Positions 5,721-12,169 of a stretch of DNA of 14,238 bases are shown piece after piece; the stretch's first letter is position 1, and every line of letters begins with the position of its first letter. Under the pieces are notes generated by a model. It saw only the letters and a program-made list of their open reading frames with translations. It was not told the origin of the DNA and did not search any database. A program made the translations under genes and the position numbers. The stretch covers positions 1 to 14,238 of the forward strand of contig DATIZY010000328.1 of NCBI GenBank assembly GCA_035516895.1. Direction: 5' to 3'. This DNA is from Gp7-AA10 sp035516895. GTDB taxonomy: Bacteria > Acidobacteriota > Thermoanaerobaculia > Gp7-AA8.

Positions 5721-5890
5721 TTCGCGATTTTCCTAACAGTCTGCTGCACCTGATCGGTCACGTCGGCGACTTTCTTCTGCATCTTCTTGCCCGTGACCGG
5801 CGCATACAGCAGGCCGACGATCGCGCCCGTCAGCACGCCACCGAGGAAGGTGAAGGCGAAGGCTTTGAACGAGGTCTTCTTCTCGAACAT
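5714..5890 (-). CDS. Small YtxH-domain-like membrane protein (58 aa)
   Basis: The short reading frame runs from ATG (CAT at 5888-5890) to TAG (CTA at 5714-5716). On the minus strand AGGAG stands 7 bases before the ATG, a near-ideal ribosome-binding site. The protein has a short basic start (M-F-E-K-K), one glycine-rich membrane helix (about 10-29: F-L-G-G-V-L-T-G-A-I-V-G-L-L-Y-A-P) and then G-K-K-M-Q-K-K-V with an amphipathic helix (about 38-56). This Y-A-P-x-x-G-K-x-x-R/Q pattern is typical of YtxH-like general-stress membrane proteins, whose molecular role is unclear. The frame also fits the codon usage of its neighbours. Family assignment is by motif only. Confidence 0.8.
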   Translation of the reverse strand: MFEKKTSFKAFAFTFLGGVLTGAIVGLLYAPVTGKKMQKKVADVTDQVQQTVRKIANA

Positions 5891-6003
5891 GTTCGGCTCC
5901 TTTCGCGTCGATCTTCGGCCGTGCAGGGCGGCAATGCGAGTCCGCCGGTCACGCGCGCCGTGTACCCGCCGTCACGGGCCGAGCGTTCGAAAGCATCGAA
6001 GTT

Positions 6004-6687
6004 GTGATCGTGCCGTTCGGCGAACAGCAGTTTCTCGACGTTTTTCGCGAATACAACGACGCGATTTACCCGCTGCAGGCGGGCATGGTGCTGCTTGCGA
6101 TCGGCGCCATTACGGCCGTCTACCGCCGCAGGCAGCTCGTTGCACCGATCGTCGCCGCGCTCTGGATCTGGTCGGGCGTCGAGTACCACTGGCTCCACTT
6201 TACGCGATTGATGCCGGCCGCCTGGGTGTTCGGGGCGCTGTTCGTGACCGCTGGTGTGATCTTCCTCTTCGACGGCCATATCTTCACGTCCGCGAACGTT
6301 TCGCCGGCGCGGGGCTGGTTCGGCGGCGCGCTGGTGATCTACGCGCTCCTGCTGTATCCGATTGTCGGAAGCTTCACCGGCCACTTCTATCCGGAATCGG
6401 CGACGTTCGGCGCGCCATGTCCGCTCGCCATCTTCACGCTTGGACTGCTGTTGATGACCGCGCGGCCGCTGCCGCTTCTCGCCGCCGCCGTCCCTCTGGT
6501 CTGGTCGCTCTTCGCTCTATCGGCTGCTGCCGGCCTCGGCATGCTCGAAGATGCCGCTCTGCCGCTCGGCGCCGGTATCTACCTCACGTTCTTTTTCATG
6601 GAGCACGTGCCGCATGACCGTGAGCACGGGCTGCTTCGCGAAGCGCGTAATGCGCTCCGTCGTCGTGCCAATCACGGTCGCGTCTGA
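6004..6687 (+). CDS. DUF6064-like integral membrane protein
   Basis: The 227-residue protein (225 if the GTG at 6010 is used, giving the M-P-F start usual for the family as I recall it) has about seven membrane segments: about 23-40, 46-62, 71-89, 106-124, 141-153, 158-176 and 185-199. Recognisable stretches are W-S-G-V-E-Y-H-W (56-63), F-G-A-L-F-V (76-81), Y-P-I-V-G (118-122) and C-P-L-A-I-F-T-L-G-L-L-L (139-150), typical of DUF6064. Function is unknown. Both candidate starts are GTG with only a weak GAAG upstream. The last 56 codons overlap the convergent universal stress gene; the conserved membrane core ends near residue 199, before a basic tail (about 205-227). Confidence 0.72.
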   Translation: MIVPFGEQQFLDVFREYNDAIYPLQAGMVLLAIGAITAVYRRRQLVAPIVAALWIWSGVEYHWLHFTRLMPAAWVFGALFVTAGVIFLFDGHIFTSANVSPARGWFGGALVIYALLLYPIVGSFTGHFYPESATFGAPCPLAIFTLGLLLMTARPLPLLAAAVPLVWSLFALSAAAGLGMLEDAALPLGAGIYLTFFFMEHVPHDREHGLLREARNALRRRANHGRV

Positions 6688-7356
6688 GAATCGCGTGTGC
6701 TGCGCGCCGATGACGATCAAATCGACGTCCGTCCGATCGGCGATCTCCAGAACGCGCGAGGCCGCATCGTCCGCCGGCACATTGATGACGTCCATCTCGG
6801 CGTCGAAGACCTCGGCGAACGTCCGCGCGTAATCGAGCGCGTAGTCGGAGATCGCAGTGTCATTCACGGGACAGAGAATCTTGCGGATCGCGACCGCGCG
6901 CCCGCGCGCCGTGCTCGGCAGCACCGTCAGCAGCGGACGGCCCGTGTCGCGAAGCACGCGCTCGGTGACGGAGCCGAGAAGCGTGCCGCGGAGGCCATGA
7001 CGTCCGTGAGTGCCCATGATGATGAGATCGGCGTTGATGTCGTCCGCCGTGTTGACGATCGCGCGTGCCGGTACCTGATCGACGACGAGCGTTCGCACGC
7101 CGGTCATATCGGCGATGTGGCGCTTCGCGCAGTTGCGCAGCAGCTCGTGGGCGTGGCTCTTCGCCGCGGTCACGTTGTCGAAGTAGAAGCTGACCGGATA
7201 CTCCGCCGTCAGCAGAAACTCGAACTCCTCGGCATAGAGCAGAGTGATCTGCGAGCCGAGTCTGGCGCGGATGAGCAGCGCGTACTCGAGAGCGAGCGTG
7301 GCGAATTCACTCATGTCCGTCGGGACGAGAATGCGATGAATCGGATGTTTGATCAT
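6517..7356 (-). CDS. Two-domain universal stress protein (UspA family), paralogue 1
   Basis: The ATG at 7356 is chosen because GGAGG precedes it and Usp homology starts at once (H-R-I-L-V-P-T-D-M-S-E, residues 7-17). The frame is open further upstream, but that part is not Usp-like. The first Usp domain (about 6-147) holds the ATP-binding motif G115-x2-G118-x9-G128-S129. The second (about 157-250) ends with V-I-G-T-T-T-E-R and P-V-L-T-V-M-R-H. That second domain lacks roughly 35-40 central residues present in the divergent paralogue, and its glycine motif is degenerate (G-A-Q-H). A 29-residue hydrophilic tail follows and overlaps the DUF6064 gene. Family role: cytosolic stress proteins, often ATP-binding and induced by low oxygen or growth arrest. 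Confidence 0.93.
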   Translation of the reverse strand: MIKHPIHRILVPTDMSEFATLALEYALLIRARLGSQITLLYAEEFEFLLTAEYPVSFYFDNVTAAKSHAHELLRNCAKRHIADMTGVRTLVVDQVPARAIVNTADDINADLIIMGTHGRHGLRGTLLGSVTERVLRDTGRPLLTVLPSTARGRAVAIRKILCPVNDTAISDYALDYARTFAEVFDAEMDVINVPADDAASRVLEIADRTDVDLIVIGAQHTRFSDATVIGTTTERITRFAKQPVLTVMRHVLHEKEREVDTGAERQSGIFEHAEAGSSR

Positions 7357-7431
7357 GGCCCCTCCGGTTTCCAACAGCTCGACCGTAAACCGCGTTGGCG
7401 TCAAACGAACGGGCGCCTCTCGCACGGCGGA

Positions 7432-7447
7432 CGTGATTTCGCGCACC
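7432..7447. promoter_or_regulatory. Candidate Crp-type operator, site C (CGTGA-N6-GCACC)
   Basis: GTG at 7433-7435 and CAC at 7444-7446 are 8 bases apart, the CRP-type core spacing; the halves match TGTGA/TCACA at 7 of 10 positions. The centre, 7439.5, lies in the 157-base gap between the two divergent usp genes, about 83 bases from the minus-strand start and 74 from the plus-strand start. No convincing -10 element could be paired with it. Confidence 0.4.
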
Positions 7448-7513
7448 GAGTCTTCGTGACCGGCGGACTCGCGCCCTCGCGCCTGCGGAGCTATCCATGA
7501 AATGGAGGCGTTT

Positions 7514-8386
7514 ATGAACGGCTTCAAACGGATTCTCGTTCCCACGGATCTGAGCGAAGTGGCGCGGGTCGAGCTTGACTACGCGCTTCTTTTCGCTGAC
7601 ACGTTCGGCGCCGACCTGACGCTTTTCTACGCCGATCCAATGCACTTCGAGTTCGATCCGATCACCGGCGCGCCCGTGTACGTCGCCGGCGTGACGGCCG
7701 ACGAGCGCGCCCGGCTGATGCGCGACGTTCGTGCCTACGCCGAGAAATCGCTGCGGGCGCGGCCCTACGACGTCGTCGTCGGAGCGGGCGACCCTGTGGC
7801 GACGATCACGCGCGAAGCGCGCGAGACACGGACGGACCTCATCGTCATGGCGACGCACGGCCAGCGCGGCTGGCGGCGGACGGCGATGGGCTCGGTGACC
7901 GAGGGCGTCGTCCACGAGGCTCCGTGCCCGGTGCTGAGCGTGGCGCGCACCGACAGACGGCACGGACTCACGCCGGGCGTCACGCGCGTCGTCTGCCCTG
8001 TGAACTTCACCGACGTCGCGCGCGAATCCCTTCGAACCGCGGCGTCGATCGCGAAGATGTTCGCCTGTGAGCTGGTGATCGCCCACGTCGTCGAGACCCC
8101 GGATGGAACCGCGGGCGCCGACGAAACGCGCGTGCGCAGCTGGGTCGAACCCGAAGTGCAGAGCAATTGCACGTATCGCGAGATCATTCTGCGCGGCGGC
8201 GCGGCAGAGCGCATCCTCGATTATGTCGAGGACATCGAAGCCGACCTCCTCGTCATTGGCGCGCAACGGAAGCTGTTCCGCGATTCGACGGTCATCGGCA
8301 CGACGACCGAGCGGATGATCCGCTTCGCCCGCGTGCCGGTGCTGAGCGTCGTGCGGTCGGCGGCGGCAGCGGCCAAGGCGGCGTGA
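7514..8386 (+). CDS. Two-domain universal stress protein (UspA family), paralogue 2
   Basis: GGAGG at 7504-7508 places the start at ATG 7514; the in-frame ATG at 7502 overlaps this site and is unlikely. The 290 residues hold two complete Usp domains (about 3-146 and 156-282). The first ATP-binding motif has Ala in place of the first Gly (A113-T-H-G116-x9-G126-S127). The second domain has the weaker I-G-A-Q-R-K-L-F-R form but keeps V-I-G-T-T-T-E-R-M. It closely resembles the divergent gene to its left (R-I-L-V-P-T-D-L-S-E and the V-I-G-T-T-T-E-R-x-x-R-F-A ending), so the two probably arose by duplication. Two Crp-type cores lie directly after its stop. Confidence 0.94.
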   Translation: MNGFKRILVPTDLSEVARVELDYALLFADTFGADLTLFYADPMHFEFDPITGAPVYVAGVTADERARLMRDVRAYAEKSLRARPYDVVVGAGDPVATITREARETRTDLIVMATHGQRGWRRTAMGSVTEGVVHEAPCPVLSVARTDRRHGLTPGVTRVVCPVNFTDVARESLRTAASIAKMFACELVIAHVVETPDGTAGADETRVRSWVEPEVQSNCTYREIILRGGAAERILDYVEDIEADLLVIGAQRKLFRDSTVIGTTTERMIRFARVPVLSVVRSAAAAAKAA

Positions 8387-8402
8387 CGTGTCGGATGTCA
8401 CC
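8387..8402. promoter_or_regulatory. Candidate Crp-type operator, site D (CGTGT-N6-TCACC)
   Basis: GTG at 8388-8390 and CAC at 8399-8401 are separated by 8 bases, starting directly after the stop codon of usp paralogue 2. The centre, 8394.5, is 28 bases from that of site E. It is the weakest of the set in its left half and might be fortuitous. Confidence 0.33.
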
Positions 8403-8414
8403 TGCGCTTCGTGA

Positions 8415-8430
8415 CGTGGTTGCTGTCACG
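8415..8430. promoter_or_regulatory. Candidate Crp-type operator, site E (CGTGG-N6-TCACG)
   Basis: GTG at 8416-8418 and CAC at 8427-8429 have the 8-base spacing, and GTGG-N6-TCAC is shared exactly with sites A and B. It is about 150-180 bases upstream of the alpha/beta hydrolase start. It also lies within a wider inverted repeat, CGTGAC (8410-8415) with GTCACG (8425-8430), and abuts another palindrome. Confidence 0.42.
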
Positions 8431-8439
8431 TTCGAACGT
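8428..8439. repeat. Perfect 12-base palindrome ACGTTCGAACGT
   Basis: The 12 bases equal their own reverse complement and overlap the right arm of site E. The rest of this 189-base gap (8387-8575) shows no gene. It contains only these repeats, a GATGAT that could be a weak -10, and no obvious terminator for the usp gene. Confidence 0.5.
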
Positions 8440-8575
8440 TCCAACCGATGATGGAGATGCGGGGCTGGGGCGAGCATCGGCTGATCCTCGTAGTTTTCGT
8501 GAGAGATCCTGGACGATCTGAAGTTCCACAGATTTTTCGATCCATCCTGCCGATTCATCCGCAGTCGTCAGCCCG

Positions 8576-9448
8576 ATGCCGCGCCCCGTACCCGCCAAGG
8601 ATCGTGTGAGCAACGCGGGCGAATTCGTACTGCCGTTCAACGAGATGGATATCGGCTCGTCGCCGGTGCGCGCGGCGCGCTTTCCCGACGGACTGGTCAG
8701 CCCCTCGCGCGCAATGTTGTGCGTGCCGGGTTACGCTTCGACGGGCGAATCGTTCGCCAGACTTCGTGCGCTCGCTTCGCGGTGCGACGTTCGGATGCTG
8801 ACGCTGCCGGGCGACGGCTGGCGTCATCACGAACACATCGTCGAGTATTTCGGCTCGCTTCTCGCTGCGTTCGCCGGTCACTTCAATCATCCGGTTCTCC
8901 TTGGCGCATCGTTCGGCGGGCTCGTTGCCATCGACGCGGCACAGCGTGCCACTTCGCGAATCTCCGGCATCGTGCTGCTGTCGGCGTTCGCACGAATGCC
9001 CTCGCGCCGACTGCTGCGACTCGCGACGCCATTCGAGCCGCTGCTCGATTTCGCCGCCAAACGCTTCGAACCGATCGCCTCCCGCGTCCTCGGCGGGCCG
9101 GCGCTCGACCCGAATGCCGCGGTCGAGCTTCACAACGAGTCTGCGAGTATCGATTCACGAGAAAAACAGGCGCGTTTGATCGGCGCGCTGCAAAGCGACA
9201 TGCGCGGGCTCGCATCGCGTCTGTCGCTGCCGGCGCTCATCATTCACGGGACCGACGACCGCCTCGTGCCGATCGCAGCGGCGCGCGATCTAGCAGCATT
9301 GCTGCCCGGATCCGAGCTCGTCGAGATCGATGGCGCCGGCCACATGCCGTACATCACGCATCCGGCACAGACGGCCGCGGCGATCTCGCGCTTTCTCGAG
9401 CGAATCTTCGCCGTCGATCATCAGGCCTACCGCGGCCGAATTGCCTGA
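8576..9448 (+). CDS. Alpha/beta-hydrolase-fold protein
   Basis: The 290-residue protein shows the full catalytic set of the fold: nucleophile elbow G-A-S112-F-G-G, acid in G-T-D-D228-R-L-V-P and base in G-A-G-H256-M-P-Y. The segment L-C-V-P-G-Y-A-S-T (48-56) is the usual oxyanion-side loop, and L-T-L-P-G-D-G-W follows at 75-82. A helical cap of about 60 residues (around 140-205) would shape the substrate pocket. The substrate cannot be told from the sequence; esterase, lipase or thioesterase-like activity is possible. Starts: ATG 8576 has no ribosome-binding site, whereas GTG 8606 has AAGGA just upstream and would remove 10 residues without harming the fold. It is convergent with the CBS gene. 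Confidence 0.88.
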   Translation: MPRPVPAKDRVSNAGEFVLPFNEMDIGSSPVRAARFPDGLVSPSRAMLCVPGYASTGESFARLRALASRCDVRMLTLPGDGWRHHEHIVEYFGSLLAAFAGHFNHPVLLGASFGGLVAIDAAQRATSRISGIVLLSAFARMPSRRLLRLATPFEPLLDFAAKRFEPIASRVLGGPALDPNAAVELHNESASIDSREKQARLIGALQSDMRGLASRLSLPALIIHGTDDRLVPIAAARDLAALLPGSELVEIDGAGHMPYITHPAQTAAAISRFLERIFAVDHQAYRGRIA

Positions 9449-9545
9449 CGCTCGACTCTCCGCTTTCCCGATTCCTCACTTTTCTACGTCACAAAGATTC
9501 TGTCGGTAGCCGAAGCGATCTTCGCGGCGCGGAGACCAGACCCAA

Positions 9546-9968
9546 CTAAACGACCGCGCGTTTTCGCGGTCCTCGCTTCCGCAGAATGTATCGCTGACCC
9601 GATGGCGCGGGATGCGTTCCCTGCGCGAGGGCGCGCATGAGATCGGACGTCGTCACGATCCCGGCGAGTTTGCCGCGGTCCATCACCGGCAGGCATCCGA
9701 TCGTTCGCCCTTCCAGTTTGCCGGCTGCCTGGCGCAGCGTAGCGCGTGGCGAAATCGTGGCGATCGTCTTCGTCATGACGTCGGCGACCCGCTGATCGTC
9801 GGAACGGCCGGCGAGATCGCGATCGGACAACACGCCGACGACCTGGTGGTTTTCGATGACCACGAGATGGCGAATGTCATTCATGCGCAGCTTCTCGCGC
9901 GCTTCGGCGATGTTCGCTTCGGGCGAGATGCTGACGATCGCGTCGGTCATCACATCCTGAATTCGCAT
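9546..9968 (-). CDS. Protein with two CBS domains
   Basis: The 140-residue protein is a pair of CBS domains: about 1-55 (D-V-M-T-D opening, V-V-G-V-L-S-D-R-D-L end) and about 60-118 (D-V-M-T-K opening, L-A-G-I-V-T-T-S-D-L-M end). A basic tail follows (R-K-R-G-P-R-K-R). Paired CBS domains form a Bateman module that commonly binds AMP, ADP, ATP or S-adenosyl compounds. The S/T-x-x-D motif that usually contacts ribose is present in both halves (S-D-R-D and T-T-S-D). GAGGAGG precedes the ATG, and the gene starts 9 bases after the DUF5335 stop, so it is the last gene of the ftsH operon. It is similar in size and layout to the hypoxia protein Hrp1 of Mycobacterium tuberculosis. Confidence 0.93.
   Translation of the reverse strand: MRIQDVMTDAIVSISPEANIAEAREKLRMNDIRHLVVIENHQVVGVLSDRDLAGRSDDQRVADVMTKTIATISPRATLRQAAGKLEGRTIGCLPVMDRGKLAGIVTTSDLMRALAQGTHPAPSGQRYILRKRGPRKRAVV
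9552..9571 (-). terminator. Hairpin at the end of the CBS gene
   Basis: GACCGCG at 9552-9558 pairs with CGCGGTC at 9565-9571 around a 6-base loop. It lies in the last codons of the CBS gene and, on the minus strand, is followed by GTTTAGTT, which holds the stop codon and a short T-rich run. It is a fair candidate for the terminator of the four-gene minus-strand operon. Confidence 0.5.
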
Positions 9969-9977
9969 AGGTCCTCC

Positions 9978-10346
9978 TCAAACGGCGGCAAAATCTTCTT
10001 CGCGCATCGGATTCCACAGCGCGAGAATGCATCGCGAGCTGTCGCTGCTGTCGACGACGAGCGACGCTCCGGTGCGGTCGCCCGTCTCCGCCGCGGCGAT
10101 CGCGTGCGGATCGTGAATGATGTGGGCGAAGTGCTCCTCCGGCTCGTACCCGAACGTCAGGACGAGCGTGTCACGGCCTTCGCGCTCTTCGACGGTCACG
10201 CCGCGGAACGGGCTCTCGTCGACTTCGACGCGCATCGGCGATCCCGCCTCGCGGATTTCGAGCGAAGCGGTCCAGCCTTCGTGCGCGCGGCTGAACTGAT
10301 TCGCGAACGCGATCCACTGCTCCCGATCGATCGCTTTGCTGTCCAT
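9978..10346 (-). CDS. DUF5335 family protein
   Basis: The start ATG 10346 is set by AGGAGA a few bases upstream and leaves 11 bases after the ribonucleotide reductase stop; the longer open frame runs into that gene and is not used. The 122 residues begin with I-D-R-E-Q-W-I-A-F-A-N-Q-F-S-R-A-H-E-G-W (6-25), the opening I recognise as DUF5335. Later strands carry V-E-V-D-E-S-P-F-R-G-V (40-50) and H-F-A-H-I-I-H-D-P (72-80). It is soluble, acidic and has no signal or membrane segment. The family has no established function. Its place between a class II reductase and a CBS protein suggests a cytosolic stress or nucleotide-related accessory role; that is inference. Confidence 0.83.
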   Translation of the reverse strand: MDSKAIDREQWIAFANQFSRAHEGWTASLEIREAGSPMRVEVDESPFRGVTVEEREGRDTLVLTFGYEPEEHFAHIIHDPHAIAAAETGDRTGASLVVDSSDSSRCILALWNPMREEDFAAV

Positions 10347-10357
10347 GGTCTCTCCTT

Positions 10358-12169
10358 TCACACGGCGCATTCCGCCGGATCGCATTTGCTCCCCTGTTCG
10401 AATCGCACCGGCGTCTCGCCGGCGCCGAGCTCGATCACCTGATTGCCGCGACTGCCGAATCGGAAGAACGTCACGCCTTTCAGCCCGAGCTCCCACGCGC
10501 GCCAGATGCCGTGCTCGACGTTTTCCCGCTTCGCGTCGGCCGGCAGATTGATCGTCTTCGACACGCTGTTGTCGATGAATCGCTGGAACGCGTGCTGGAT
10601 CTGCAGGTGGCGTTCGATCGGGATCTCCAGCGCGGTCGCGAAAAGCGCTTTGACGTCCGGCGATACCTCAGTTTGCGCGATCGTTCCGCGCGCGATGATC
10701 TGCGCGGCGTCGAAGCGCAGTCCATTGCGCTCGACGAAATCGAGAAGCAGCGGACTGATTTCGGTCAGAGTTTGTCCGCCGAGGACTCCGGTGCGCCGGT
10801 AGGCGAGGGCGAAGAGCGGCTCGATCGATGGCGTCGTCTGCGCGAGGATGCTGAGCGTGCCGGTCGGCGCGATCGCGGTGCGCGTAGCGTTGCGCAGCGC
10901 CAGGCCGCTCTTCGCGTAGATGCTCGCGTTCCAGTTCGGAAAGACGCCGCGCTCCTCGGCCAGCTCCTGCGAAGCGGCGATCGTGTTCTGTTCGATGAAG
11001 CGTGCGATGTGCGACGCGAGGTGTACCGCGTCGTCCGAGTCGTACGAGATGCCGAGGCGGATCAGCAGGGCGGCGAATCCCATCACGCCCAACCCGATCT
11101 TGCGATTGGCGCGCGTGATCGCCTCCGTTTCGCGCGAGGTGTAACGATTCACGTCGATGACATCGTCGAGGAAGCGGACCGCGAGGCGGACGACGCGGCG
11201 CAGCTCGAGCGCGTCGAGCTGCAGCGTGCCGTTACGCTGGATCGTCATCTTCGCCAGATCGATGGATCCGAGGTTGCAGGCTTCGTAGGGCAGGAGCGGG
11301 ACTTCGCCGCATGGATTCGTCGCCTCGATCCGGCCGAGAGACGGCGTCGGATTCGCGGCGTTGATCGCGTCGAGGAACAGCACGCCGGGATCGCCGCACG
11401 ACCACGTCGCATCGACCATCGCATCCAGGATTTCCGCCGCGTCGATGGAACGCATCGTCGCGCCGTTGCGCGGATTGATGAGCGCGATGCGCTCGCCCGT
11501 GCGCGCCGCACGCATGAAGTCGTCCGTCACGGCGACGGAGAGATTGAAATTGCGAAGCGCGGAATCGCCGCCGACCTTTGCCCGAACGAAGTCGAGGATG
11601 TCGGGATGATCGACGCGAAGGACGCCCATGTTGGCGCCGCGGCGCTTTCCGCCCTGCCGGATGTTCTCGGTCGCCGAGTCGAAGATGCGCATGAACGACA
11701 GCGGCCCGGACGCTTCCCCGCTCGTCGAGCGGACGATGTCGCCCTGCGGGCGCAGCTCGCTGAACGAGAATCCGGTCCCGCCGCCGCTCTGCTGAATGAG
11801 CGCCATGCGCCGGATCGCCTCGAAGATGTCCTCCATCGAATCGTGCACGGGCAGCACGAAGCACGCGCTGAGCTGGCCGAGCGGCGTGCCGGCGTTCATC
11901 AGCGTCGGGCTGTTCGGAAGAAACTTGCCCGACAGGATGAGGCCGAGGAAGTCGTCCTCGTAGCGGCGCGCCTGGCGCGCATTGCCGCTCAGCAGCTCGC
12001 CCTGCGACACCGCACGCGCGACGCGCTCGTACAGCTGCTGCGGAGTCTCGATGATCTTGCGATCGGCGTCGCGGCGAAGGTAGCGCGCCTCGAGAACGCG
12101 CGATGCGTTCGACGTGGTGGCGGGCAGATCAGCGAGCATCGTCATGGCCAGTTTCGATCCCTCCGTCAC
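10358..12169 (-). CDS. nrdJ: Class II (adenosylcobalamin-dependent) ribonucleotide reductase
   Basis: The enzyme makes deoxyribonucleotides without oxygen, using a cobalamin-derived thiyl radical. All five functional cysteines of the Lactobacillus enzyme have counterparts: C103 (S-A-C-F-V-L-P), the radical C287 in N-P-C-G-E with E289, C298 eleven residues later in C-N-L-G-S, and the tail pair C596-x4-C601. The P-T-G-T-L-S loop (435-440) is also present. At 603 residues it is short: it starts nearly at the catalytic domain and has no N-terminal ATP-cone, so overall-activity control by dATP seems absent. GTG 12169 overlaps the ftsH stop as GTGA, implying translational coupling. ATG 12145 is an alternative, with GGAGGG 13 bases upstream. 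No nrdA/nrdB or NrdR gene is visible. Confidence 0.94.
   Translation of the reverse strand: MTEGSKLAMTMLADLPATTSNASRVLEARYLRRDADRKIIETPQQLYERVARAVSQGELLSGNARQARRYEDDFLGLILSGKFLPNSPTLMNAGTPLGQLSACFVLPVHDSMEDIFEAIRRMALIQQSGGGTGFSFSELRPQGDIVRSTSGEASGPLSFMRIFDSATENIRQGGKRRGANMGVLRVDHPDILDFVRAKVGGDSALRNFNLSVAVTDDFMRAARTGERIALINPRNGATMRSIDAAEILDAMVDATWSCGDPGVLFLDAINAANPTPSLGRIEATNPCGEVPLLPYEACNLGSIDLAKMTIQRNGTLQLDALELRRVVRLAVRFLDDVIDVNRYTSRETEAITRANRKIGLGVMGFAALLIRLGISYDSDDAVHLASHIARFIEQNTIAASQELAEERGVFPNWNASIYAKSGLALRNATRTAIAPTGTLSILAQTTPSIEPLFALAYRRTGVLGGQTLTEISPLLLDFVERNGLRFDAAQIIARGTIAQTEVSPDVKALFATALEIPIERHLQIQHAFQRFIDNSVSKTINLPADAKRENVEHGIWRAWELGLKGVTFFRFGSRGNQVIELGAGETPVRFEQGSKCDPAECAV

Noticed and set aside
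7357..7545. 63-residue N-terminal extension of usp paralogue 1
   Set aside because: It has no Usp character and spans the divergent promoter region; GGAGG precedes the internal ATG at 7356.
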